This document shows, one piece after another, positions 53,953 to 64,000 of a stretch of DNA of 64,000 nt. Both the position numbers and the translations under genes were made by a program. The notes under the pieces are model-generated. The model was given only the letters and a program-made list of their open reading frames with translations. It did not search any database and was not told the DNA's origin. Each line of letters starts with the position of its first letter. Position 1 is the stretch's first letter. The stretch is taken from contig NC_087104.1 in the NCBI RefSeq assembly GCF_963855985.1, positions 10,106,001 to 10,170,000 on the forward strand, in the 5' to 3' direction. The DNA comes from Ostrinia nubilalis (Eukaryota; Arthropoda; Insecta; Lepidoptera; Crambidae).

Positions 53953-54998
53953 TTTTTCGCAATATTTTGTAATTTCGTACGGCAATTTAAATTTTGATGA
54001 CATATCGTCTACGCCCCGCTCAACGCCCCGCGTAAGCCCCGCTTGTGCATGAGCGCGCACTAATTGAGTGCGGGCGCGAGCGAAATACTTTGCGCCGTAC
54101 TTAATAGGCATCGCGGTTACATTGGGGTCTCATTATCTGTGAGTCACACTTATAAAGTACGAACACTTCAATTACGTGGCATCAAAGGAAAATATGCTCA
54201 GACACTTCTGAAATATGTGGATCTTTTGACAAAACATTTTGTCTGCGATATTCGTGTATTTCGTCGTTAATTTGAAGCCCTAAAATGAACACAGCGATTT
54301 TATACGATTTAAACTAGGTAGGTACATAATAAATTACTATAATAAAATTAACCTCTTTTATATGCAACAAACGATATTGCCATAATAACCATAACCAGCT
54401 TTTATGTAATTTGTGACTCTGCCATAACTCTTTATGTTCGCAGTCGGACTTTGCTCTAGGTAAACCTAGGTTAGTTTCAAGAACAAAGGTGCATGTTTAA
54501 TTTCACATATCGGACATTTCATTATTAATAATACAAAACCTATAGTAATCTTTTTGTCTAACGGGTTAAGTAAAGCTCTTGCCTTGCGTCCAGCAGAGGA
54601 CTGGCATTAACTAAAATTATGATGTTGATCTTCTTTAAATGATACTTATCATTATGAACGTCATCACCTTGACACAACACATCACTTGCAACGACACATC
54701 ATGACATCATAAACTTATGCTTTTTCCGTATCGCGTGATCCACCTTCATTCAGTCATTACAATAAATGGACCCGAAAACGCGGGAAAGATGCCTAATCTC
54801 TTTCGTAAACAAATGTGATGATGAAATAGAATTTTACTCCCTGTACTCAAATGTGTCCATGATACTCTAACCATCTCACTATCCTCGACATTTGAATGTG
54901 GCTGATCAGTGTGCCGTCACCATAATACCTGCCATTTGCGGCTTTTATTGTGGAAGCTGCGCTGGCAACCATAACTCTCTACTCGACCGCTCGTAAAG
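53953..54998. other. Unassigned stretch
   Basis: No feature supported. A GC-rich patch at 54010-54070 ('CGCTCAACGCCCCGCGTAAG') lacks splice signals I would trust. Confidence 0.35.
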
Positions 54999-55104
54999 TA
55001 CAACGACAGCACATCAACCTAGATACATTTTGGTTGCAAAATAGCCTGTATTACAACGAGATAAAACACCACTGTGTTTAGGTTGATGTGCTGTCGTCCG
55101 TACA
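54999..55104. mobile_element. Small MITE, ACGACAGCACATCAACCTA ends
   Basis: The ends 'ACGACAGCACATCAACCTA' and 'TAGGTTGATGTGCTGTCGT'-like pair over about 20 bp. TAC(A) flanks both. A half copy is next to the MITE at 50960. Confidence 0.75.
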
Positions 55105-55335
55105 ATCTCGACTAGGTGCGGTAGTAGGCCACGTTACGTTATGCATTTTAATGCTGCTATAGATTTTGCGGTGAGATGACTAGCGTGATATAAAATTGCT
55201 TAGAAGCTCAAGCACCTTTATAAAATTGCTTATAAACATCCCATCTTTCTTGTCATTAATCGTTGAAATAAAGTTCAATATACTCGTACAGGCTGTAAGA
55301 TTGTACAGAATAGTCCGAATCCAAATTTGTGTTCA

Positions 55336-55741
55336 GAACTAGCTTTTGCCCGTGGTTGCGCCCGAGCCTATCGGTCACTGAAAGTCTTAATCGCGCGTCA
55401 CACTCGTCATAGTTTCTACATTGCCAATATGAGAAATGATTGCTTCTTTCTCTATAGAACATTTCTTCTTCTATTTCATCTTATAAATAAATAAAAACGT
55501 TTATTTGGCACAACACAATAATCTTCATCTATGTCCTTATCTAATAATACCAAATCATTTATTGTTCTAATAATGGGACATAAAGCTCGAGTTAATTTCT
55601 CACAATTGGCCTTTAAAAGGCATAGAAAGAGGTCTATGGTCTATTTACATGCCAAAATCTTGGTTCAGTGTTTTGTAGTAAAAAAAGTAATAACAGATAG
55701 ACAAACAGAACAACATTCTCATTTACAATATTAGTACGGAT
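55336..55741 (+). repeat. Decayed LINE/SINE tail, split
   Basis: A start-like segment ('CTAGCTTTTGCCCGTGGTTG', 55339) and an end-like segment ('AGATAGACAAACAG', '...TTTACAATATTAGTACGGA', to 55741) suggest one tail broken by ~150 bp of other sequence. Confidence 0.5.
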
Positions 55742-56365
55742 TTTTCGTACTGTGAAAACGTTTTAAACTTATTTTCTGCCAATATCACTCAATGTATTGG
55801 CAGCACCAGCTGCAGGGTAAAAATGTTGGTTTCAATATTATTTACTTCTCGCATACACTGAAAATGGATAGCTATTGTTTGTGAGAGGAAGCCAATTTTG
55901 TAATAGGAAAACTATTTGTTAGTTACTAGTTAAATAAACCCCTGTTATTGGTTTTGTTAAAAGTAATACACTATTGTTTCAGCAGCAACTAAACAAACTT
56001 TTGCGCTGTTTTATTAACGAATGAAATTTTAAATTAAATAATAATAAATATCCCTGGACATTTTACACTACGCTTCTACAATGCATAGTTTTCTAATTAT
56101 GAGCTTTTATTTCCAAATAAGAACTATCATACCTAAGCATTTATGTGATTAGCTTTACCGCTGGGTATTTTTCTCCAGACCGTTCCAGGCTCAATATCTA
56201 CAAAATTAAGTCTAGTAACATCTTCGCTTGTTTTTTATTAAATTCCAGTGTTCTTAGACATAAAACAATTTGCTTAATAAACATTTGACCTTCCTTGACA
56301 TGTCCTATCTAAACACAGTGAGAAGTTGTTTTTAAATATCTCGTCTAAAATCGCTCTTAAACTTT
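55742..56365. other. Unassigned stretch
   Basis: No feature supported. Confidence 0.35.
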
Positions 56366-56703
56366 AAGGCCCGTTCCACCAAAGCGGAGCGGTACGGAGA
56401 CGAGAGAAAATGTGCGGAGAAGCTGACAGGCTATTTACACCAAAGTGGAGCGGAGAAAAGCGGAGCGGTGCGGAGACGAGAGGAGATATGTGAGCTGTAC
56501 GGTCAGCGTCCGTTCGTTCTTCTCCGCTCTTCTCCGCATCAAATTGTATAGAAAAACAAGTGCAAGATACTTCTCCGCTAGATCCATTTCCACCGAAGCG
56601 GAGCAGAGTGGAGAAGTGCAAATAATGGAATCTGATTGGTTATTCAAAAAACTTCTCTGCTCCGCTCCGCACCTCTACGCCTTGGTGGAAACTTGGCCTA
56701 AGC
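56366..56703. mobile_element. MITE with GGCCCGTTCCACCAAAGCGG ends
   Basis: Imperfect inverted ends (AAGGCCCGTTCCACCAAAGC; complement of GGTGGAAACTTGGCC) enclose several copies of AAAGCGGAGCGG in both orientations. Four overlapping open frames of 70-87 codons on both strands are products of these repeats. Confidence 0.7.
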
Positions 56704-57319
56704 CTTAGTGGGTAAGATACCTTACTGCTCAACTTTGGTAATTAAGCAGGTACAGTTCTGCAGCCAGTATCGTAAAGTAGAAGTTTGGTAGATTCTAGTT
56801 AGTCATTAAAAGCTCCTTTAGGTCAAGGTGTGATGGAGCAACCAAAGTAGATATACATTAAGGAAACTGAACCTCATTGTTCTAACGCTTAGATACAAGT
56901 TTATGTATAAAGTTATACAAATAAGTCATGTCTGCTGTGATAAGTAATTAGAGGGCAGCGTTTTTTGTATAAAAATTCACCCTATTATATGGTTTGTAAA
57001 GTAGTACCTACGTAAAACTGAACTGGTGTTAGACCTCTATAGATCGTGTCTAAAGACATATCCCACCTCTTATACTCAATGTCAGGATCTAAAAGTTTAG
57101 CGTCATTGAAACCCAACCTGAATAGTCCCGGGGTATAGCTTACTGTCTTGAAAATAAAACACCTTCCCCTCCTATATTCTTCTCTAATTCGTTCGATTGC
57201 TGAAGTAGTAATTAATACTTCAAATAGTACTGAGAAAGAAGCTTCGTCAAATTTTAAATAACTTTAAAAATCGTATTGCCTAAGGTGGGAACCCATCGAT
57301 TTGAGATATTAGAGAATTT
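56704..57319. other. Unassigned stretch
   Basis: No feature supported. Confidence 0.35.
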
Positions 57320-57434
57320 TAGGCTGAGTTGCACCATCTAACTTTAACCGTAACTATAACGATGGCCGGTGTTTTTGTATAGAATTTGACAGACTTTTGG
57401 TAAAGTTAAAGTAAGATAGTGCAACCCAGCCTTA
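57320..57434. mobile_element. MITE, GGCTGGGTTGCACCA family, copy D
   Basis: Left 'AGGCTGAGTTGCACCATC', right 'GTGCAACCCAGCCTTAA', same core as the other copies. Confidence 0.85.
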
Positions 57435-57654
57435 AAATCTAAGCTTGGCCAAGTCCAGTACTACAGGCCAAGTCTCATGCCTCACACCACACTCGCTCCC
57501 AATTACACGGACCCATTGACCCAGTTGGAGACTACCCGCACTCGGCCTGCAGCGGAGTGCATAGTTTTTGATGGGAACTTTACGGCTTTACCACCCCAAG
57601 AGGCTCGTGCCCCCACCTGAGTCCTAGTTTGTTGTTTATCCTGGACGTGAGACA

Positions 57655-58110
57655 TTGAGGCCTCTATTCTGAGACAACACTCGAGTATAAATCCCTGAAG
57701 TGATAAAAAGTATCCTCGAGGACTTGACTAAGAAATAAGGACGAGTACTTATTAAAAAATTATACTTACACAAATTAGTTTCAAGCATGTCATTGCTTAA
57801 GTTCAAGTCGAATTTTATTATGAGCTTCGTCTCATAAACGGGTCTAAATTAAGTTAGTAGATAGGTATACGCAGGTATTCACAAACATTAGGTACTATGA
57901 GGTCCCACAGTGCGCGTGGACGCACAGTGACACATTAACCAATCACAGAGCTCTATTCAACACTGTGCTTTCAATTTGCTGCTTCACTTTTAAGCAAGTA
58001 TCGTTTGAGATACGTGCGCGAGGCCTCTATTTGAGACAACACTCAAGTGGTACTACAAATCCCTGAAGTGATATACAAGTAGGATAGTCCTTGAACTAAG
58101 AAACAAAGAT
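57655..58110 (+). repeat. Direct repeat pair flanking a CGCCCGTATTCAC-family MITE
   Basis: 'GAGGCCTCTATT' followed by 'GAGACAACACTC' and 'AATCCCTGAAGTGATA' occurs at 57657-57745 and again at 58020-58110. Between them at 57866-58013 lies a copy of the MITE family of 37150 and 47755, with decayed ends. Confidence 0.75.
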
Positions 58111-59390
58111 GAATTCCATAATTGTATTGCCTATTGTGAGATCAAAAATATACTTCTACAGTGACCTAAATAAAGTAAATGATACACAGGTAGGTATTAC
58201 AGTGGTGTTACATACCTATGTAAGACACTCCGGTACAACAAAATGTGTACGATTGAAGTACGGCACCACAAACACCACAAATTAGTAGTTGTTGTAATAG
58301 TTGTACAATAAAATATACAAAATGATGCGCTGATTAATCTACAGTACAGTTAAAAAAAGGGAGCATTATAATAGCATTAGGTTTTACCGAAAAAATAAAA
58401 ACAAATAATCTCAAAATCCGAAAGCGACGGAGTTGTCACTCCACAATCTGCTAATTTATTTAAATATCTCTTCTATTATCTGATAACGTCCCCAAAATTA
58501 TAACCAGCAACTAATAGCTCGGTTAATTGTTATTCGGGTCACCACCGCCGCATTTATTCGGGCCATTACAAGTCGGGCCATCGCCGCGCCGCATCGCACC
58601 GCATTCGCAGCTTAAAAGCTAAACCGTACCGCTTTTAATTCACACAAACATTTCCCGCGAACAACGGCGTAAGTAATTTAATTAGGCAGTCGGCGCACGC
58701 GGGACAATAGTGATGGGATAATGATTTTGTAACGGTAATAATTTAATTTACGAAATAAAATCTACTTTAAATTACAAGGGAAGGTAGGGGTACAGTACAG
58801 TACCAGTAAGATAGGTTTTTATGTAAAGAATTTTGTCTGTTGTATTCTATATAAGTAAATAAATTATGCCAGATAACACCCGAATCGCCGTGGTCTCGAA
58901 TTAATACAACGTTAAGATTCTCAAATGTCTTGTGCGTTTACGTTGTTGTTTACCGGTACAGAAGATGACCAGTGTAAGTTTTCATTTGATTCTGGCCAAA
59001 AATCCCGTTGTAAGGTAACCCTACATACATGTGGAACAAAATGAACAAGAAACTCAATGGGTAACGTTACCTACTAAAAATTGTCTTTTATAATTATTAT
59101 GTAATTAAAAATATCTGTCCCATCACTACAGGCCGGGTCGCGCAGGATTATAATAAGCAGCTAAATTAATATTTGACGAGCATGCGTGCCCCCGACCCCG
59201 CACTATCCAATTCATACTTCATTTTCATTAAGAACGCTACGAGGTACGTACGAGTATGTGACCCAGGTTTAATTATTTGTACAGTCTGCAAAAGGGAAAG
59301 GAAATGAAAATATCTTTATTTAATTTTGGCCACGATTGGGTAGTTTAATAACGACCCATCCCATACAAGGGACTCTTTGCAAGTTGCCTT
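58111..59390. other. Unassigned stretch with a GC-rich island
   Basis: 58545-58715 is GC-rich in an AT-rich setting ('GGGCCATCGCCGCGCCGCAT'), with no open frame or splice signals of note. It could be regulatory. Confidence 0.35.
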
Positions 59391-59394
59391 GTCT

Positions 59395-59575
59395 TTTGGG
59401 ATCTACCAGCACTTCGGTCTTTTCAAGGCGAGAGTGAATAGGCACTTATATACAGGGCAGATATGTACCATCCTAGACTGCATCCCACTTAACATCAGGT
59501 GCGATAGTGGTCAAATAACTGCCTTGTTATGCATAAAAAAAATAAAAAAAAATAAAAGGCAAGAGCTTCTTCGAT
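59395..59575 (+). mobile_element. LINE 3' end with C-terminal coding remnant
   Basis: Encodes FKARVNRHLYTGQI and ends '...GCGATAGTGGTCAAATAACT' then an A-rich tail at 59536-59565. The same family is inverted at 52565-52660. It resembles the 3' ends of lepidopteran Jockey/CR1-like LINEs; the clade is not certain. Confidence 0.65.
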
Positions 59576-60053
59576 GACTTCTATGAACAATTGACTGCAG
59601 TAAAATAGAAAGACACTGGTTTTAACGCGACATTTATGACTGAGTTACATTATGTACTCACGGCTTGCCGTTTCGGCTGCTACAGCCGTGGTCAAAAGGT
59701 CTGTTCGGGCGTTAAGAAGACCCGTGTCTTTATATTTTAGTTGAAATGGAACGTGAAACTTTAAAATCTTAAATTGAATGCACATCAGACTATTCCTTTT
59801 TATTGTAACTTTTTAGAATGACACCTGAGTTCACTCTTCGTTTTAGAAGTTCTAATGCTAAGTGTTCAATGCAAACATCAGTCACTCATTCATACTTATT
59901 CATTCGTTCCTTTTTGACATTCATTCTATTGGAGAGAATCGGACGGATTGCACGTTGGAGTCTATAACCTCCACCCCAAAATTGTTTTACAATTAATTAA
60001 CGTGTATCCAATGTGTCAATATACGCAATTCGAAATTTAACAAGTGTTTCCAT

Positions 60054-60205
60054 GAACATTTGTTTTTGGTCCATCGAGCCTTCTACTTAGAACAGTGAAG
60101 AGGACAGTGATCATTTGTTTTTGTTCCATCGAGCCTTCTATAAAAGTGAAGAGGACAGTGAACATTTGTATTGGTCATCGAGCTTTCTATAAAAGTGAAA
60201 TCGTG
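60054..60205 (+). repeat. Three tandem ~50-bp repeats with TATA-like boxes
   Basis: Units starting GAACATTTG/GATCATTTG at 60054, 60109 and 60160 share 'CATCGAGCCTTCTA' and 'GTGAAGAGGACAGTG'. Units 2 and 3 contain TATAAAAG (60139; 60188). Unit 1 has CTTAGAAC in its place. They lie upstream of the BEL element 2 frame and are likely part of its LTR or promoter. Confidence 0.8.
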
Positions 60206-60747
60206 AAATTATAATATTACATGGAGTTTGGTGTGCTGCAAATTTACTCATAAAACTGAACGTTGGTGGTCATCCCACTACAACCTGAGTGCCGTCATCA
60301 ATCTACCGACCGGGTGCCGATAGTCATCATATTTTATCAAAAATACTCAAAATACAAGTTCGTCGTGTGAAGAATCAAAATGGCTGAACGTATGCCGTCT
60401 CCCCGCCGAAACGCAAGACCATGAAGTTGGGCGCAGAAAGAAGCGAACATTGAACGAGTTGAAGAACGAACAAGAAGAACGAGGTGAACATAGGCGCTAC
60501 TTCCGGAAGACATCATTCTTTACTTCTTCCCTTGTTAATGGCGATGGACTTATTCTGTTTCGCCACTAAGTGCATAAAAATCATTCATTTCTTCCGTTCC
60601 TTCCCGCGTTTTTATATAGTTGGCGTCCTGTCATCTGTCAACTGTCTTTCATTCGTTCGTTTCATTTTATCTTGTCGTTAGAAATTTGTCTCTTCGGGAT
60701 TTTGGATAAAAGTTTAGTAAATAAAGTCGTGGTTCAATTTCCAAGCC

Positions 60748-63700
60748 ATGGCCGAAAAGACATTAGAAAGGGGGTACGTGAAGGCAGGAATAACACGCCT
60801 AAAACACTTTTGTTTTTCGGATTCTTTCGAATCCGCAAGTGTCGACGCTCTCCGCTTAAAAAGAGAACGTTTAATTAATCTGTTTAAAGAATATGAATTA
60901 ATAAACAAAAGTATCCTGAATACCAATGCCGATGACAGCGAGGACGTCGGCAAGGTTGAGGATGTATATTACGAGTGCATGGAGTTGTTGGACGCCAGAC
61001 TAAACCGCCAAAATAATGGTATACAAAGAGAAAAAGGTGAGTACAGTCGTCTTCCACCAATAAATATTAAACCTTTTAATGGCTCCAACATTGTGGATTA
61101 CTATCCTTTTATTAACATGTTCACATCGGTGATTGACAGTAACCAAAGTTTGACCCCATGCGAAAAATTATACTACTTTCGCTCATATTTAATGGGAGAG
61201 GCTTTGGATATTGTCAAAAACTTGACTTTAAATGGTGACAATTATCAGGAGGCATTAAAATTGATTAAAGACAGATATGATAATATTCCAAAAATGGTAA
61301 ATCATCACATAAATAGTATTCTAGAATACAAGGCATTCAATAAATGCACATCTCAAAATATTAGGTCCCTGATAGCCTTTGTCAATTTGCATTTAGCGGC
61401 ATTAAAAAATTTAAAGCAACCCGTTGAACACTGGGATTTGTTATTGATTAATATTTTGAGTAAAAAAGTAGATTCCTACACATTGAGAGGTTTCCATTTG
61501 GAAAGAGATGCAAAGACTCTTCCCACATTATCAGAATTGTTACAATTTTTAGAAAGGCGCGCATTAGCTATGGAGACAAATGAGGAGAGGCCTGCTCCAG
61601 CCAAATCAACCAGCAATGTAGCAGCCATCAAGACAACAATATGTAAGTTTTGTAAAAAGCCTGGTCATAAACTATATGAATGTGCATCTTACAAACTAAC
61701 TTCAGTAAATGACAGGGTTGAGTTTGTAACAAAAAACAAGTTATGCAAATCTTGCTTAAATTCCCACTCAGGGAAATGTAATTTAAAAATTAAATGTGCA
61801 AATTGCCACCAACAACATAACACATTATTACATGTTGATACAGTTTCTAAAGTGGCAAATAGTGCAACTGTTGTTAGCAACACAGTGGCCTTATCAAGTG
61901 GCTCTCATGTGGGTGATGTGTTACTGCCCACTGTGTCTATCAGGTTAATTGATAAAAATGGTAAATTTATACATGCCAGGGCACTGCTGGACTCCGGCAG
62001 CCAAGTGTCTTTTATATCAGAAGCTTTGTTGAGTCAATTGGACTGTCAGATCAATACTGACAACCGTACTATCACAGGTGTATGTGAGGGCACGAGCAGT
62101 GTATCAAAAAGAGCCGAGGTGACAGTGTACTCCTCTATTAGTGACTTTAATGTAAAAACTTCCTGCTGTGTGGTACAAAACATTACTTGTTCTCTACCTC
62201 AGACATCATTTGACATCTCAACATTTAACATCCCCTCACATATCAAATTAGCTGACAAGAAGTTTAATCAGATGGGTGAGATCAGTGTTTTACTAGGATG
62301 TGACATATTTTTCCAGGTCCTGCAGCGTGAGTCGCTGCCAGTTACTCCAAATGGCCCTTTCCTGGTTAATACATTGTTCGGGTATGTGGTAGCAGGCAGC
62401 CTGCCTGTCTCCGCTGGTAACATCTCATCTTCTAATGTTTGTGTCACTATTAAAGGTAACAAATTTGGCTTCCATAATAATGCTTCTGAGACACCTTTTG
62501 ATCCTATAGATCAAACATTTAATTATTCTGAAAATAATTGTAAAAATATTAATGACTTAGAAAAAACAATGTCAAATTTTTGGGAATGTGAAAAAGTACC
62601 AGTTTTATTCACTGAATCCTCATCTGAACAGCAATTAGCTGAAGAAATATTTTTGGAATCTGTTAAATTAGAAAACAATCGTTTTTCTGTTGCTTTGCCA
62701 TTGAAACAAGATTTAGATCAGATTAATTTGGGTGATTCTTTGCACAGTGCCTTGCTAAGACTTTATAATTTAGAAAAGAGATTTTCAAAGGATCCTGAAT
62801 TGTTTGTAAAGTATAAAGATTTCGTTGATAAATACCTAGCAGATGGCCATGGAAAGTATTTTGATATTTCAAACTATGATTTGAACAAAGGAAATGTTTA
62901 TTTTTTGCCCCATCATCCTGTTTTAAGTAAAAGCAAAACCACTCCGGTTAGAGCAGTTTTTGATGCTAGCATGAATGCTAAAAATAAAGTTTGTTTGAAT
63001 GATTTATTGCTAAATGGTCCTACAGTGCAAAAAGATTTGTTTGATATACTTATATTACTGAGAACTTATAAATATGTTTTATTGTGTGACATAAAAAGCA
63101 TGTATAGGCAGGTTTTAATTGAAAACAAGTTTTGTTGCTTACAAAATATTTTATGGCGTGAATCTCCGCATGATCCTGTTCGTTGCATTCAACTGCAAAC
63201 TGTCACTTATGGCTTAAAAAGTTCTTCTTTCCTAGCTACACGATGCCTTATCGAACTTGCACAGCGCTACAAAAATGACTATCCTTTAGCATCTTTTGCC
63301 TTGCTTCATTCAAGTTATGTTGATGATATACAATGCGGCTCTAATCAACTGAGTGAGTTAGAGCAAATTAAGAATGAGTTAATTAAGCTTTTGGGTTTAG
63401 GAGGCTTCTCATTGCACAAGTGGTGTTCAAATCAAATAGATATTTTATCAGACATCCCTAGTGAATTACACAGTGTAACTGAAAAAGATTTTGACAAAAT
63501 TAACACCTACATTAAAACATTAGGTTTATCCTATGATCTGTTCTGTGATATGTTTAAAATAACTTGTCCAGAAATTAATTTACAAGAGTCTTACACAAAA
63601 CGTCAAGTGTTAAGTTTTATTAGTAAATTCTTTGACCCGTTGGGACTTGTTGGCCCTATCTTTACACAAGCTAAGGTTTTGATGCAGCAATTGTGGTTTG

Positions 63701-64000
63701 AAAATCTAAAGTGGGATGAAGTATTACCAGCTGAATTACATGATCAGTGGGTTCAATTCGTTAAAAGCTTAATTAAAATGCATTGCATTTCTGTGCCACG
63801 AAATATAAATACGCTTAATGCTGTTTCTATAGAACTTATCGGATTTTGCGACGCCTCCAATAAGGCATACGGTTGTTGTTTATACTTACGTGTAATTGAC
63901 GCTGACAATGTTGTTAGAATCATGCTGTTGTGTTCAAAATCTCGCATCAATCCGAGGAATAAGTGCTTAACAACACCGCGTCTAGAACTCAACAGTGCTT
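60748..64000 (+). CDS. BEL/Pao Gag-Pol polyprotein, element 2 (3' cut by window)
   Basis: From ATG 60748 the frame stays open for 1,084 codons to the edge, with no stop or shift. Gag (DUF1759-like) spans about residues 105-290 (LPPINIKPFNGSNIVDYYPF at 104). Zinc motifs follow at about 299-357 (CKFCKKPGHKLYEC; CANCHQQHNTLLH). The protease site is LLDSGSQVSF, Asp at residue 415, and LLGCDIFFQ near 516 closes that domain. The BEL transition NTLFGYVVAG is near 542. RT blocks are VRAVFDAS (~734), LLCDIKSMYRQ (catalytic D ~782) and YVDDIQCG (catalytic DD at 859-860). GFCDASNKAYG (~1032) begins the RNase H-like region. Integrase should follow outside. Every motif is intact, so this is potentially an active copy. 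The start could lie further upstream. Confidence 0.93.
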   Translation, partial: MAEKTLERGYVKAGITRLKHFCFSDSFESASVDALRLKRERLINLFKEYELINKSILNTNADDSEDVGKVEDVYYECMELLDARLNRQNNGIQREKGEYSRLPPINIKPFNGSNIVDYYPFINMFTSVIDSNQSLTPCEKLYYFRSYLMGEALDIVKNLTLNGDNYQEALKLIKDRYDNIPKMVNHHINSILEYKAFNKCTSQNIRSLIAFVNLHLAALKNLKQPVEHWDLLLINILSKKVDSYTLRGFHLERDAKTLPTLSELLQFLERRALAMETNEERPAPAKSTSNVAAIKTTICKFCKKPGHKLYECASYKLTSVNDRVEFVTKNKLCKSCLNSHSGKCNLKIKCANCHQQHNTLLHVDTVSKVANSATVVSNTVALSSGSHVGDVLLPTVSIRLIDKNGKFIHARALLDSGSQVSFISEALLSQLDCQINTDNRTITGVCEGTSSVSKRAEVTVYSSISDFNVKTSCCVVQNITCSLPQTSFDISTFNIPSHIKLADKKFNQMGEISVLLGCDIFFQVLQRESLPVTPNGPFLVNTLFGYVVAGSLPVSAGNISSSNVCVTIKGNKFGFHNNASETPFDPIDQTFNYSENNCKNINDLEKTMSNFWECEKVPVLFTESSSEQQLAEEIFLESVKLENNRFSVALPLKQDLDQINLGDSLHSALLRLYNLEKRFSKDPELFVKYKDFVDKYLADGHGKYFDISNYDLNKGNVYFLPHHPVLSKSKTTPVRAVFDASMNAKNKVCLNDLLLNGPTVQKDLFDILILLRTYKYVLLCDIKSMYRQVLIENKFCCLQNILWRESPHDPVRCIQLQTVTYGLKSSSFLATRCLIELAQRYKNDYPLASFALLHSSYVDDIQCGSNQLSELEQIKNELIKLLGLGGFSLHKWCSNQIDILSDIPSELHSVTEKDFDKINTYIKTLGLSYDLFCDMFKITCPEINLQESYTKRQVLSFISKFFDPLGLVGPIFTQAKVLMQQLWFENLKWDEVLPAELHDQWVQFVKSLIKMHCISVPRNINTLNAVSIELIGFCDASNKAYGCCLYLRVIDADNVVRIMLLCSKSRINPRNKCLTTPRLELNSA

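Larger units (their letters stand above)
60054..64000 (+). mobile_element. BEL/Pao LTR retrotransposon, element 2 (runs off the window)
   Basis: A second BEL/Pao element: upstream repeats with TATA boxes, a ~540-bp leader and one uninterrupted Gag-to-RNaseH frame. Its LTR limits cannot be set because the 3' copy lies outside the window. It differs strongly in sequence from element 1 (for example DSGSQ against DQGSQ in protease, YVDDI against YMDDL in RT). A 14-codon frame at 60380 (MAERMPSPRRNARP) ends in TGA, and the codons shifted from it are charged, so the Gag N-terminus may have been longer originally. Confidence 0.88.

Noticed and set aside
56364..56708. Overlapping 70-87 codon frames on both strands
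   Set aside because: They arise from repeated AAAGCGGAGCGG words in a MITE.

Overview
The window is insect DNA, almost certainly from a moth or butterfly. It is AT-rich, gene-poor and packed with repeats typical of Lepidoptera: non-LTR tails that begin with a 'CGACTTCG(C/T)CCGCG(T)GG' motif and end in 'TATAATATTAGTA', RTE-clade LINE 3' ends closing on 'GGCTGAAA(TGATGA)n', TA-flanked CAGGGTG MITEs, TTAA-flanked CCCTC elements, two BEL/Pao LTR retrotransposons, and one short run of the insect telomere word TTAGG. No bacterial-type operon, CRISPR array, rRNA or tRNA was recognised.

Only two places look like host-gene coding sequence, both on the + strand. One is a 66-nt phase-0 exon at 15875-15940. 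The other is a GC-rich exon at 31234-31439 whose translation resembles the N-terminal receiver-like (REC) domain of PDE8-type cyclic-nucleotide phosphodiesterases. Between and beyond them the sequence reads as large introns filled with transposons. Downstream of the second exon lies a tandem array of seven or eight partial copies of its 3' half, most of them with an intact-looking 5' splice donor. An Inr+DPE core promoter candidate sits at 53669-53703.

Layout. 1-7.9 kb: LINE tails, small MITEs and an element with TTATCAAC ends. 7.99-9.35 kb: an element with nearly perfect 541-bp inverted arms. 10.95-12.87 kb: an RTE LINE copy with a 5' inversion and a 12-bp target-site duplication. 14.56-15.67 kb: a piggyBac-like non-autonomous element holding an RTE fragment. 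18.23-29.97 kb: BEL/Pao element 1. Its two 220-bp LTRs are identical, but a 1.85-kb long-inverted-repeat element filled with a G-rich minisatellite splits the 5' LTR, a 3.7-kb insert splits the polyprotein, and a stop and a frameshift break pol. 31.2-32.8 kb: the exon array. 32.96-33.92 kb: a TTAA-type element with repeated GGGTCTCnnAGACCC hairpins. 34-47 kb: MITEs, LINE tails and an element with terminal arrays of a TTTGGCCAAA-like word. 47.67-49.37 kb: a nest of three MITE-like elements with a LINE tail at the centre. 50-59 kb: more MITEs and the promoter candidate. 60.05 kb to the window edge: a second BEL/Pao element with one open frame of at least 1,084 codons from Gag to RNase H, cut by the window end.

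Together this is a transposon graveyard, with some very recent insertions, inside the introns of what may be one long host gene. All family names come from pattern recognition in the sequence; nothing was searched against a database.
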